Below are positions 1 through 5,764 of a stretch of 5,764 nucleotides of DNA, in pieces. The notes below the pieces were generated by a model. It ran no database searches, was not told where the DNA came from, and saw only the letters and a list, made by a program, of their open reading frames with translations. How positions within the stretch are numbered: position 1 is the first letter of the stretch; every line of letters starts with the position of its first letter. A program made the position numbers and the translations under genes. Source of the stretch: JAVVRI01 sp036654795 (GTDB lineage Bacteria; Bacteroidota; Bacteroidia; Bacteroidales; Tannerellaceae); NCBI GenBank assembly GCA_036654795.1, contig JAVVRI010000156.1:1-5764 (forward strand). Reading direction: 5' to 3'.

Positions 1-349
1 CTTTCTTCTCTTTCGAGATACCCATGGCTGTTACTACCACCTCTTCCAGGTTTTGAGTGTCGGCTTTCAACGCCACTTTTACATTAGGAGCAACGGCCAA
101 TTCCTGACTTGCCATACCAATGTAAGAAACTATTAACTGCTTGCTATTTGCGGGAACGTCCAACGAGAAGTTTCCGTCAAAATCAGTTACAGTACCAGTC
201 GTCGTTCCTTTCACAATAATCGACGCACCAATTACTGGCTCACCATCTTCCGCCGAAGCAACATGACCTGTCACTTTGGTAGTTTGAGCCATTGCTAGTC
301 CTATGCCCATCATCAAGCATAAAAAGACCAGAGTCAACTTTTTCATCAT
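1..349 (-). CDS. SusC/RagA-family TonB-dependent outer-membrane transporter, N-terminal fragment (runs off left edge)
   Basis: Reading the minus strand from the ATG at 349 gives 116 uninterrupted codons that leave the window at position 1. Residues 1-21 form a signal peptide (MMKKLT, a hydrophobic core, then AMA before QT). Residues about 26-100 match the carboxypeptidase-D regulatory-like beta-sandwich found at the N-terminus of SusC proteins, including GEPVIGASI and VKGTTTGTVTDFDGNF. Residues 102-110 (EEVVVTAMG) are the TonB-box-like segment that precedes the plug; the plug and barrel lie outside the window. There is no STN domain between the signal peptide and the beta-sandwich. Two ATGs stand in tandem (349 and 346) and either may start translation. 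The family role is TonB-driven import of oligomeric substrates, normally with a SusD partner, which here would lie off the left edge. It is transcribed divergently from the complete transporter at 1004. The family call is firm; the substrate is unknown. Confidence 0.93.
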   Translation of the reverse strand, partial: MMKKLTLVFLCLMMGIGLAMAQTTKVTGHVASAEDGEPVIGASIIVKGTTTGTVTDFDGNFSLDVPANSKQLIVSYIGMASQELAVAPNVKVALKADTQNLEEVVVTAMGISKEKK

Positions 350-476
350 ACACACTTTTTTGTTAAAAATTAAAATACATCGCTATTTAAATAATCATCA
401 TCAATCCACTTATTAAAGAAGCAGGAAACGGAGTCAACAAACATGCTGTACGACATATTCCATTTCAAAAACGGTA

Positions 477-508
477 CAAAAGTATAACAAATCATTCATA
501 AATGCAAC
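477..508 (-). promoter_or_regulatory. Predicted Bacteroidota sigma-A-type promoter for the leftward SusC-like gene
   Basis: On the minus strand, TACTTTTG at 484-477 fits the Bacteroides -7 consensus TAnnTTTG exactly. GTTG at 508-505 matches three of four bases of the -33 element TTTG, with 20 bp between the boxes. Transcription would start near 469-473 and give a leader of about 120 nt before the ATG at 349. It is the only CAAAnnTA match I found on the plus strand of the intergenic region. The motif match is direct; activity is inferred. Confidence 0.6.
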
Positions 509-660
509 AGTTTGTAATTAATAGGCCGTCTTACTCTTCTTTTCGTAAGCAAGAAATTAATAATATGTCAGAAGAAAGAGACTATTTAAGCAAAAAAAAG
601 ACCATATATTTATATAAAACAATAGAAAAACGTCTAATGGATTTCATAATGACAGCGTTA

Positions 661-690
661 TTTAGAATATTTTTCGGGCACACATTGTAA
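661..690 (+). repeat. Bipartite direct repeat, copy 1
   Basis: TTTAGAATATTT (661-672) and ATTGTAA (684-690) are separated by 11 bp. Both blocks recur with the same 11-bp gap at 943-972. Overall 22 of 30 positions agree. Downstream of this copy, GTTAA (703-707) and an ATG (720-722) lie 17 bases apart start to start, as GTTAA and the start codon do after copy 2. The ATG here opens only a 9-codon frame. It could be a decayed copy of a transporter leader, a repeated regulator site, or chance in AT-rich DNA. Confidence 0.4.
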
Positions 691-899
691 AAAAAGATTT
701 ACGTTAAGTCAAAAAAAAGATGAATCATAGTAGGCGCAAAAAACAATGAAAAGGCTCTGTCGTCCTTAAAATAAACACGAATTAATATAACAACAAACAA
801 ATCACGACGAAGACACGCTGTTCTTTATAAATCATTCTGACATCAAAATAGGTTAAAAATGATTTTTTCGAATATTTTCCAAGATAAAAAGCCTAGAAT

Positions 900-931
900 T
901 ATGAAACGTTATAATTAAATTGCTATATTTG
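900..931 (+). promoter_or_regulatory. Predicted Bacteroidota sigma-A-type promoter for the susC-susD-like operon
   Basis: TATATTTG at 924-931 fits the -7 consensus TAnnTTTG exactly. TATG at 900-903 matches three of four bases of the -33 element TTTG at 20-bp spacing, the same spacing as the divergent promoter. Transcription would begin about 936-939, leaving a leader of about 65 nt before the start codon at 1004. A short inverted repeat, AATTAT (897-902) and ATAATT (911-916), overlaps the -33 element; it could be an operator but is short enough to be chance in AT-rich sequence. Confidence 0.6.
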
Positions 932-942
932 CCTTTCGTATT

Positions 943-972
943 TTTAGAATATTTCATTGTTTCAAATTGTAA
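943..972 (+). repeat. Bipartite direct repeat, copy 2 (in the leader of the SusC-like gene)
   Basis: TTTAGAATATTT (943-954) and ATTGTAA (966-972) repeat the two blocks of copy 1 with identical 11-bp spacing, 282 bp downstream. This copy begins 11 bp after the predicted -7 box, so it should lie in the transcribed leader or at the start site. The intervening 11 bp differ from copy 1 at most positions. Confidence 0.4.
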
Positions 973-1003
973 TTTAATATATAGAAGTTAAACATTAAAA
1001 AGT

Positions 1004-4000
1004 ATGTCTATGAAAAAGTTGACTTTTACTTTATTATGCCTCTTTTTAGGCATAGGATTAGTAAACGCACAAACCAGTGAGGTAACAGGAAACGTTACTT
1101 CATTAGAAGGTGGCGAACCAATTATTGGTGCATCCATAGTAGTTAAGGGCACTACTACAGGAACTGTTACTGATTTTGATGGTAATTTTAAACTCTCAGT
1201 ACCTCATTCGGCAAAGATTTTAATTTTCTCCTACGTCGGAATGACAGCAAAAGAAGAAGCCATTAAACCGGTTATGAATGTAAAGATGGAAAGTTCCAGC
1301 CAGGCTTTGGACGAAGTCATGGTTGTAGCCTACGGAACAGCCAAAAAGTCTTCCTTTACAGGATCGGCGGCTTCGATTGGATCAAAAACGCTCGATCTGA
1401 GACCGATCAGCAACGCCACACAGGCGTTGGAAGGTGCTGCACCGGGTATTCAAGTAAGCTCTGCCAACGGACAACCGGGAGAATCACCGTCAATTCGTAT
1501 CCGTGGCTTTGGCTCTATCAACGCCTCTTCTACCCCATTGTATGTGGTGGACGGAAGTATCTATAACGGCTCAATGGCAGATATTAATCCAGCGGATATT
1601 GAAAGTATGACCATCCTTAAAGATGCTGCCTCTACCTCTCTTTACGGCTCAAGTGCAGGTAACGGAGTAATCCTTGTTACCACCAAGCAAGGTAAAAGCG
1701 GAAAACCGACTATTTCGCTCAACATCAATCAAGGCTTCAGCGGCCGCTCCATTCCTGAATATGACCGCGTAAACACATGGGATTACTATCCAATAATGTG
1801 GGAACAGAAACGCAACCAATACATTACAAAGGGAAAAACACCTCAAGTAGCCGGAGAACAAGCTTCGAAGGAAATATTTGGCTTATTAAAATACAATCCG
1901 TTCAAAGGAGTTGACAACAAGTCCATCGTAACTCCTGACGGACTGCTCAACCCGGCAGCCACCACCTTGTTATGGGGTGACGATATGGATTGGGAAGACG
2001 CAATCAGTCGCACCGGATATCGTGGCGAATACAACGTTTCCTATAGTAGCAGTACGGAAAAAACAGATAGCTATGTTTCTTTGGGTTACTTGAAAGACAA
2101 CGGATATGTAATCAAATCGGACTTCGAACGCTTCTCAGGACGCGCAAACATCAACATCAAACCGGTAAAATGGTTAAAAACCGGTTTTAACATCGCTGCT
2201 AACCGTACAACGTCGTCTACTGCAAACGATGACAGCTCTACCGGTTACGTAAATCCATTCTATTTCAGCCGTAACATCGGTCCGATCTACCCAATACATG
2301 AGCACGACCGCACAACAGGAGATTATATTCTGGACAAGAACAACAATAAGATATACGACTATATGTCGGCACGTGGTTCCGGCGCCTCATCAGGACGCCA
2401 CATCGTTGCCGAAACCGAATTCAACGATCGCAAATTTACGCGCGACGGTGTTAATGCCCGTACATATGCTGACTTGATGCTTTTTGAAGGATTTAAAGCA
2501 ACCATCAATGCCTCCTTGGAAAACACAAACGAAAAGGTAAGCAGCTACGATAACAAATTCGTAGGTGACGGACAAGGATCAGGACGTCTTTCAAAGACTG
2601 ACCGCCGCAGAAGCACTGTGACTTTCAACCAATTGCTTTCATACAACAAATCTTTTGGCAAGCATTCTATTGATGCTTTACTAGGACATGAAAGCTATCG
2701 TTACACATACGAATATAGCTACGGCATGCGTCAAGGACAAACCGTGGACGGCCTTATGGAGTATGATAACTTCATCACCATCAATGACCTAACATCAATG
2801 ACCGACGAATATAGCAAAGAAGGTTATTTTGTTCGTGCCAACTATGATTACGACAATCGTTTTTATGGTTCCGTATCTTATCGCCGTGATGGTTCTTCTC
2901 GTTTTGTTAAAGCAAACCGTTGGGGTAACTTCTGGTCGGCCGGTGCCTCTTGGCGTATCGATCAGGAAGCATTTCTGCATGACGTATCTTGGCTTAACAG
3001 CCTAAAACTCCGTGCTTCATACGGACAAACCGGAAACGATGCCATCTTGAATGAAAATGGAGGTGCTGACTATTACCCTTACTTGACACTCTATGAACTG
3101 GGGAAAAATAATGGTAACGAAGCCGGAGTATTATTCTACAAATATGGTAACTCTAACCTAAGTTGGGAAACACAAGTAAGTACAGACGTAGCCGTTGAGT
3201 TTGGCTTGTTCGACTTCCTGACTGGTTCAGTGGAATACTTCAACAAACAATCGGACAACCTTTTGTTTGAAGTACCGACTCCTCCTACTTCAGGCGTAAA
3301 AAACATTTGGAAGAACATTGGTAAGGTTGCCAATTACGGCGTGGAAATAAACCTGAATGCTCAAATTATCAAGAACAAAAACTGGGAATGGAACTTAGGT
3401 GCTAATGCCACTTTCATTAAAAACGAGATCAAAAAACTACCGGACGATCAGCAAGAAATCATTGATGGAACGAAGAAACTGATGGTTGGACAATCAATCT
3501 ACGACTATTGGTTGAAGGAATACCGTGGCGTAGACCCAAAAGACGGATCTGCCCTCTACTCTTTCGACAGCGACAATAAAGAATGGAATGACAAGACTTG
3601 TCGTGAAATTAATGGAGAAAAAATGACTACCGATCAAGCTTTAGCTCGTTATCATTATGCAGGAAGCGCTATTCCCGATGTTTATGGGGGTATCAACACA
3701 ACCGTTAAATATAAAGGTTTCGAATTGGGAGCAGTCTTTACATACCAGATTGGTGGCAAAATTTACAATTCCAGTTATGCAAATTTGATGGACGTAAACA
3801 GCTTCGGAGGCGCCTTACACACGGATGCTCTGGGACGTTGGCAAAAAGAGGGTGACATCACCAATGTTCCCCGTATGGATGCCAGCCAAGCTACTAATTT
3901 CAACGCTCAGTCCGACCGTTGGTTAGTTAATGCCAGCTATTTCAACATCAAATCGTTGTCGTTGAGCTATAACTTGCCGAAGAGCTTCCTTAGCAAGTTT

Positions 4001-4156
4001 ACGATACAAAATGCACGTCTCTCTGTCAGCGGCGAAAACCTCTATATGTTTAATGGCATGAAGGGAATGAACCCACAGCAGAGATTCAGCGGAGTAAGCG
4101 ATAATGCCTACTTGCCTTCACGTACATTCACCTTTGGTTTGAACATCACTTTATAA
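1004..4156 (+). CDS. SusC/RagA-family TonB-linked outer-membrane transporter
   Basis: This is a complete 1050-residue protein, within the usual length for SusC proteins. Residues 1-22 form a signal peptide ending LVNA before QT. Residues about 27-100 are the carboxypeptidase-D regulatory-like beta-sandwich (VKGTTTGTVTDFDGNF at 48-63). Residues 103-111 (DEVMVVAYG) are the TonB-box-like segment. The plug covers about 118-230, with IRIRGFGSI (164-172), PLYVVDG (178-184) and the SusC signature at 198-228 (DIESMTILKDA ... NGVILVTTK). The 22-strand barrel fills the rest and ends in RTFTFGLNITL (1040-1050), preceded by the family motif MNPQQ (1022-1026). The plug signature has S217 and G219 where many relatives have Arg and Ala. 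No STN domain is present, so it should not itself signal to an anti-sigma factor. The ATG at 1010 (MKKLT) is an equally good start; no clear Shine-Dalgarno decides. It imports oligomeric substrate using TonB energy together with the SusD-like protein 21 bp downstream; the substrate is unknown. Confidence 0.97.
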   Translation: MSMKKLTFTLLCLFLGIGLVNAQTSEVTGNVTSLEGGEPIIGASIVVKGTTTGTVTDFDGNFKLSVPHSAKILIFSYVGMTAKEEAIKPVMNVKMESSSQALDEVMVVAYGTAKKSSFTGSAASIGSKTLDLRPISNATQALEGAAPGIQVSSANGQPGESPSIRIRGFGSINASSTPLYVVDGSIYNGSMADINPADIESMTILKDAASTSLYGSSAGNGVILVTTKQGKSGKPTISLNINQGFSGRSIPEYDRVNTWDYYPIMWEQKRNQYITKGKTPQVAGEQASKEIFGLLKYNPFKGVDNKSIVTPDGLLNPAATTLLWGDDMDWEDAISRTGYRGEYNVSYSSSTEKTDSYVSLGYLKDNGYVIKSDFERFSGRANINIKPVKWLKTGFNIAANRTTSSTANDDSSTGYVNPFYFSRNIGPIYPIHEHDRTTGDYILDKNNNKIYDYMSARGSGASSGRHIVAETEFNDRKFTRDGVNARTYADLMLFEGFKATINASLENTNEKVSSYDNKFVGDGQGSGRLSKTDRRRSTVTFNQLLSYNKSFGKHSIDALLGHESYRYTYEYSYGMRQGQTVDGLMEYDNFITINDLTSMTDEYSKEGYFVRANYDYDNRFYGSVSYRRDGSSRFVKANRWGNFWSAGASWRIDQEAFLHDVSWLNSLKLRASYGQTGNDAILNENGGADYYPYLTLYELGKNNGNEAGVLFYKYGNSNLSWETQVSTDVAVEFGLFDFLTGSVEYFNKQSDNLLFEVPTPPTSGVKNIWKNIGKVANYGVEINLNAQIIKNKNWEWNLGANATFIKNEIKKLPDDQQEIIDGTKKLMVGQSIYDYWLKEYRGVDPKDGSALYSFDSDNKEWNDKTCREINGEKMTTDQALARYHYAGSAIPDVYGGINTTVKYKGFELGAVFTYQIGGKIYNSSYANLMDVNSFGGALHTDALGRWQKEGDITNVPRMDASQATNFNAQSDRWLVNASYFNIKSLSLSYNLPKSFLSKFTIQNARLSVSGENLYMFNGMKGMNPQQRFSGVSDNAYLPSRTFTFGLNITL

Positions 4157-4177
4157 TAACATTTAAGTATAACAAGA

Positions 4178-5662
4178 ATGAAAAGATATAAATACACCAT
4201 CGTTGCTTTAATAGCTGCCGTGTTCACTTCCTGCGGAGACAGCTTTCTGGATAATGCACCGACTACAAAAACTCCGCAAGAAAACGTAGCCTCCACTGTA
4301 GATAACCTTTACGCCGCACTGAACGGCACACACCGTGCCATGTACATCCAGTACGACCGGCAGAGTGAAGGCGGAGAAGCATCCATAAACATTGTACGGG
4401 AAATGTTGGGAGAAGACCTAATAAACCCCGCAACCGGTAACGGTTGGTACCTTTCCGAATCCCGCTGGATCTCCCATCGAAACGAGAAAGGCTCGCAAAC
4501 AGCTTACATCCTCTCTTTTTACTACAAATTGATACTCAATGCCAACTTGGTCCTCACTTCTATAGATAAAGCCGCAGGAGACGACGCTTTGCGTGCCGCA
4601 GTCAAAGGAGAAGCTTATTGCTTCCGGGCTTGGGCACACTTCCAACTGGTTCAGCTCTATGCCAAACGCTACGAAGCAGGCAAGGACAACAACCAACCGG
4701 GCGTGCCTTACCGTGAATCAACTGAAATAACAGAACCACAGGCACGTAACACGGTAGAAGAAGTTTATAAGAAAATAAACAGCGACCTCGATCAGGCTAT
4801 CGAACTGACCAAAGGATACGAAGCAGCCGACGTCAACCATTTCTCACAGAAGGTAGCCTACGGACTAAAAGCACGTGTAACCCTCGCCCAGCAGAACTGG
4901 AAAGATGCCGAGAAATATGCTGACTTGTCTATTCAAACAGCTACGGCAGACGGTATGAATCTTCAGGTAGGAAAAGAGCTATTAAGTGGCTTTGTATCTG
5001 CTCCGCAGAATAAAGAATGGATGTGGGCATCGTTGATGAACGACGACCAGACGATCTATTTCTACTCCTATTTTGCTTTCATGTCGTGGAACTTCAACTC
5101 GTCTCACATACGCCAGAGCACCAAATGTATTTTGGATGCGCTCTATAAGAAAATATCACCGAGCGACATTCGCGCACAGTGGTGGGATCCGACGGGCAAG
5201 ATGGAAACACCAACCAGCAGCTTCTCCAAATACCCTTATCAACACAGAAAGTTTACAGCAAAATCTCCCTCTAGTTCTGTAGGAGACGTCGTGTACATGC
5301 GTTTGGCTGAGATGTATCTGATGAAAGCTGAGGCAGAAGCCAGAAGTGGAAACGAAGCCGGAGCCAAAGCAACCTTGCTAAAGTTTGCTCAAACCCGCGA
5401 TCCGGAATACAAACTGTCTACAAATAGTGGAGCCGCTTTAATAGAAGAAATCATGACTCAACGTCGTATTGAGCTATGGGGAGAAGGCTTCCGCTTTACA
5501 GACCTAAAACGTCTGAATCTGGCACTCGACCGCAGAAACAGCAACCATGAAGAGTCTGTCAGCCAGACGATGTATGTTGCTCCTGGTGACAAGCAATGGC
5601 AATTCCTAATTTCAAACAAAGAAATGGAAGCGAACCCATTGATGGTACAAAACGAACTATAA
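4178..5662 (+). CDS. SusD/RagB-family surface lipoprotein (substrate-binding partner)
   Basis: This is a complete 494-residue protein, near the short end for the family. The signal peptide ends in a lipobox (VFTSC) with Cys19 as the lipidated residue, followed by GDSFLD; it should be anchored on the outer face of the outer membrane. The N-terminal SusD-like region includes the helix at 143-162 (KGEAYCFRAWAHFQLVQLYA) and the helical TPR-like segments 194-210 and 225-252. The C-terminal SusD/RagB domain shows MRLAEMYLMKAEAEAR (374-389), RRIELWGEGFRFTDLKRL (429-446) and NKEMEANPLMVQNEL at the very end, where many relatives finish in QNPGY. It binds substrate and acts as the lid of the SusC barrel. 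It follows the SusC-like gene after 21 bp with no promoter or terminator between, so the two are almost certainly cotranscribed. There is no obvious Shine-Dalgarno, as is usual in Bacteroidota. Whether the ligand is a glycan or, as for RagAB, a peptide cannot be told from sequence. Confidence 0.96.
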   Translation: MKRYKYTIVALIAAVFTSCGDSFLDNAPTTKTPQENVASTVDNLYAALNGTHRAMYIQYDRQSEGGEASINIVREMLGEDLINPATGNGWYLSESRWISHRNEKGSQTAYILSFYYKLILNANLVLTSIDKAAGDDALRAAVKGEAYCFRAWAHFQLVQLYAKRYEAGKDNNQPGVPYRESTEITEPQARNTVEEVYKKINSDLDQAIELTKGYEAADVNHFSQKVAYGLKARVTLAQQNWKDAEKYADLSIQTATADGMNLQVGKELLSGFVSAPQNKEWMWASLMNDDQTIYFYSYFAFMSWNFNSSHIRQSTKCILDALYKKISPSDIRAQWWDPTGKMETPTSSFSKYPYQHRKFTAKSPSSSVGDVVYMRLAEMYLMKAEAEARSGNEAGAKATLLKFAQTRDPEYKLSTNSGAALIEEIMTQRRIELWGEGFRFTDLKRLNLALDRRNSNHEESVSQTMYVAPGDKQWQFLISNKEMEANPLMVQNEL

Positions 5663-5670
5663 AAAAAACC

Positions 5671-5726
5671 AGAGAGCCGGATAGTGTCAGCCCAGCGCTG
5701 ACCCCATCCGGCTCTCTTTTTCTCTT
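5671..5726. terminator. Two-tier hairpin terminator, probably bidirectional
   Basis: AGAGAGCCGGAT (5671-5682) pairs perfectly over 12 bp with ATCCGGCTCTCT (5706-5717). Inside its loop a second 6-bp stem forms between GTCAGC (5686-5691) and GCTGAC (5697-5702) around a 5-nt loop. A T-rich tract (5717-5726) follows on the plus strand, giving an intrinsic terminator for the susC-susD-like operon only 8 bases after the stop codon. On the minus strand the hairpin is followed by GG and then eight T (the A-run at 5661-5668), so it can also terminate the convergent gene from the right. Confidence 0.9.
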
Positions 5727-5730
5727 ACAA

Positions 5731-5764
5731 CTACAACCTGCCTCCTATCTTTTCAAGATCGCGT
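5731..5764 (-). CDS. Likely C-terminal end of a convergent gene (runs off right edge)
   Basis: On the minus strand one frame enters at the right edge and reads RDLEKIGGRL before a TAG stop at 5733-5731; the other two minus frames meet stops within the same short stretch. The stop sits just beyond a hairpin that has an eight-T run in the minus direction, which is what the end of a convergent gene would look like. Ten residues are too few to assign a family. The alternative is that this is untranslated spacer. Confidence 0.4.
   Translation of the reverse strand, partial: RDLEKIGGRL

Larger units (their letters stand above)
350..1003. other. AT-rich divergent intergenic region between two SusC-like genes
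   Basis: This 654-bp stretch separates the start codons of two head-to-head transporters and is visibly much richer in A and T than the genes. It holds one Bacteroidota-type promoter toward each gene and a bipartite direct repeat (661-690 and 943-972). The predicted leaders are about 120 nt on the left and about 65 nt on the right. The roughly 390 bp between the two promoter -33 elements (509-899) contain no convincing gene: the only open frame of note, 502-690 plus, encodes a 62-residue protein with no recognisable motif. I saw no tRNA, no riboswitch that I recognise and no long inverted repeat. It may hold regulator-binding sites or a small RNA, but the sequence alone does not show either. 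Confidence 0.8.

Noticed and set aside
434..463. A 9-codon minus-strand frame in the predicted leader of the leftward gene (MEYVVQHVC), a possible leader peptide.
   Set aside because: Such short frames are expected by chance, and there is no accompanying attenuator hairpin.
502..690. A 62-codon plus-strand open frame in the divergent spacer, with an internal ATG at 565 giving 41 residues (MSEERDYLSKKK...).
   Set aside because: It has no recognisable motif, its codons mirror the AT-rich spacer, its start overlaps the -33 element of the leftward promoter, and no promoter box precedes it. A small protein from 565 cannot be excluded but is not supported.
720..769. Very short frames after repeat copy 1 (9 codons from 720; 7 codons from 746, MKRLCRP) that might be the remnant start of a lost transporter.
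   Set aside because: They are too short and do not resemble the MKKLT signal peptides of the two transporters beyond the first residues.
350..1003. A possible invertible (phase-variable) promoter, as known for some Bacteroides surface loci.
   Set aside because: I found no long inverted repeat pair flanking either promoter and no recombinase gene in the window; only short AT-rich dyads such as 384-393 and 897-916, which are expected by chance.
4418..4696. A 92-codon minus-strand open frame inside the SusD-like gene.
   Set aside because: It is fully antisense to a well-supported coding region and has no family features; it is a shadow of the real gene.

Overview
The window looks like a Bacteroidota (Bacteroides-like) chromosome segment built around nutrient uptake across the outer membrane. 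The grounds are two SusC/RagA-type TonB-dependent transporters, one paired with a SusD/RagB-type lipoprotein, start codons without a good Shine-Dalgarno sequence, and two promoter boxes of the TAnnTTTG type used by the primary sigma factor of this phylum. The genes have moderate GC content, while the spacer between the two transporters is strongly AT-rich.

Layout: (1) Positions 1-349, minus strand: the first 116 codons of a SusC-like transporter that runs off the left edge. (2) Positions 350-1003: a 654-bp AT-rich divergent intergenic region. It has one well-matched promoter facing each way (about 477-508 minus, 900-931 plus), a bipartite direct repeat (661-690 and 943-972), and roughly 440 bp between the promoters that I cannot explain. 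(3) Positions 1004-4156, plus strand: a complete 1050-residue SusC-like transporter. (4) Positions 4178-5662, plus strand: a complete 494-residue SusD-like lipoprotein, 21 bp downstream and almost certainly in the same transcript. (5) Positions 5671-5726: a strong two-tier hairpin terminator flanked by an A-run and a T-rich tract, so it could work in both directions. (6) Positions 5731-5764, minus strand: the likely last ten codons of a convergent gene entering from the right.

How the parts work together: in this family the SusD lipoprotein sits as a lid over the SusC barrel, captures a substrate (oligosaccharide or oligopeptide) at the cell surface, and passes it to the barrel, which imports it with energy from TonB-ExbB-ExbD. 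Neither transporter has the N-terminal STN signalling domain, and no sigma/anti-sigma pair, hybrid two-component sensor or degradative enzyme is inside the window. The substrate and the dedicated regulator therefore cannot be read from this sequence. The two head-to-head transporters have nearly the same N-terminal protein sequence but very different codons, which points to an old duplication kept under protein-level constraint.

I found no CRISPR array, tRNA, rRNA, insertion sequence or phage gene. The window is mostly a classical SusC/SusD locus. Its least explained part is the long divergent intergenic region.
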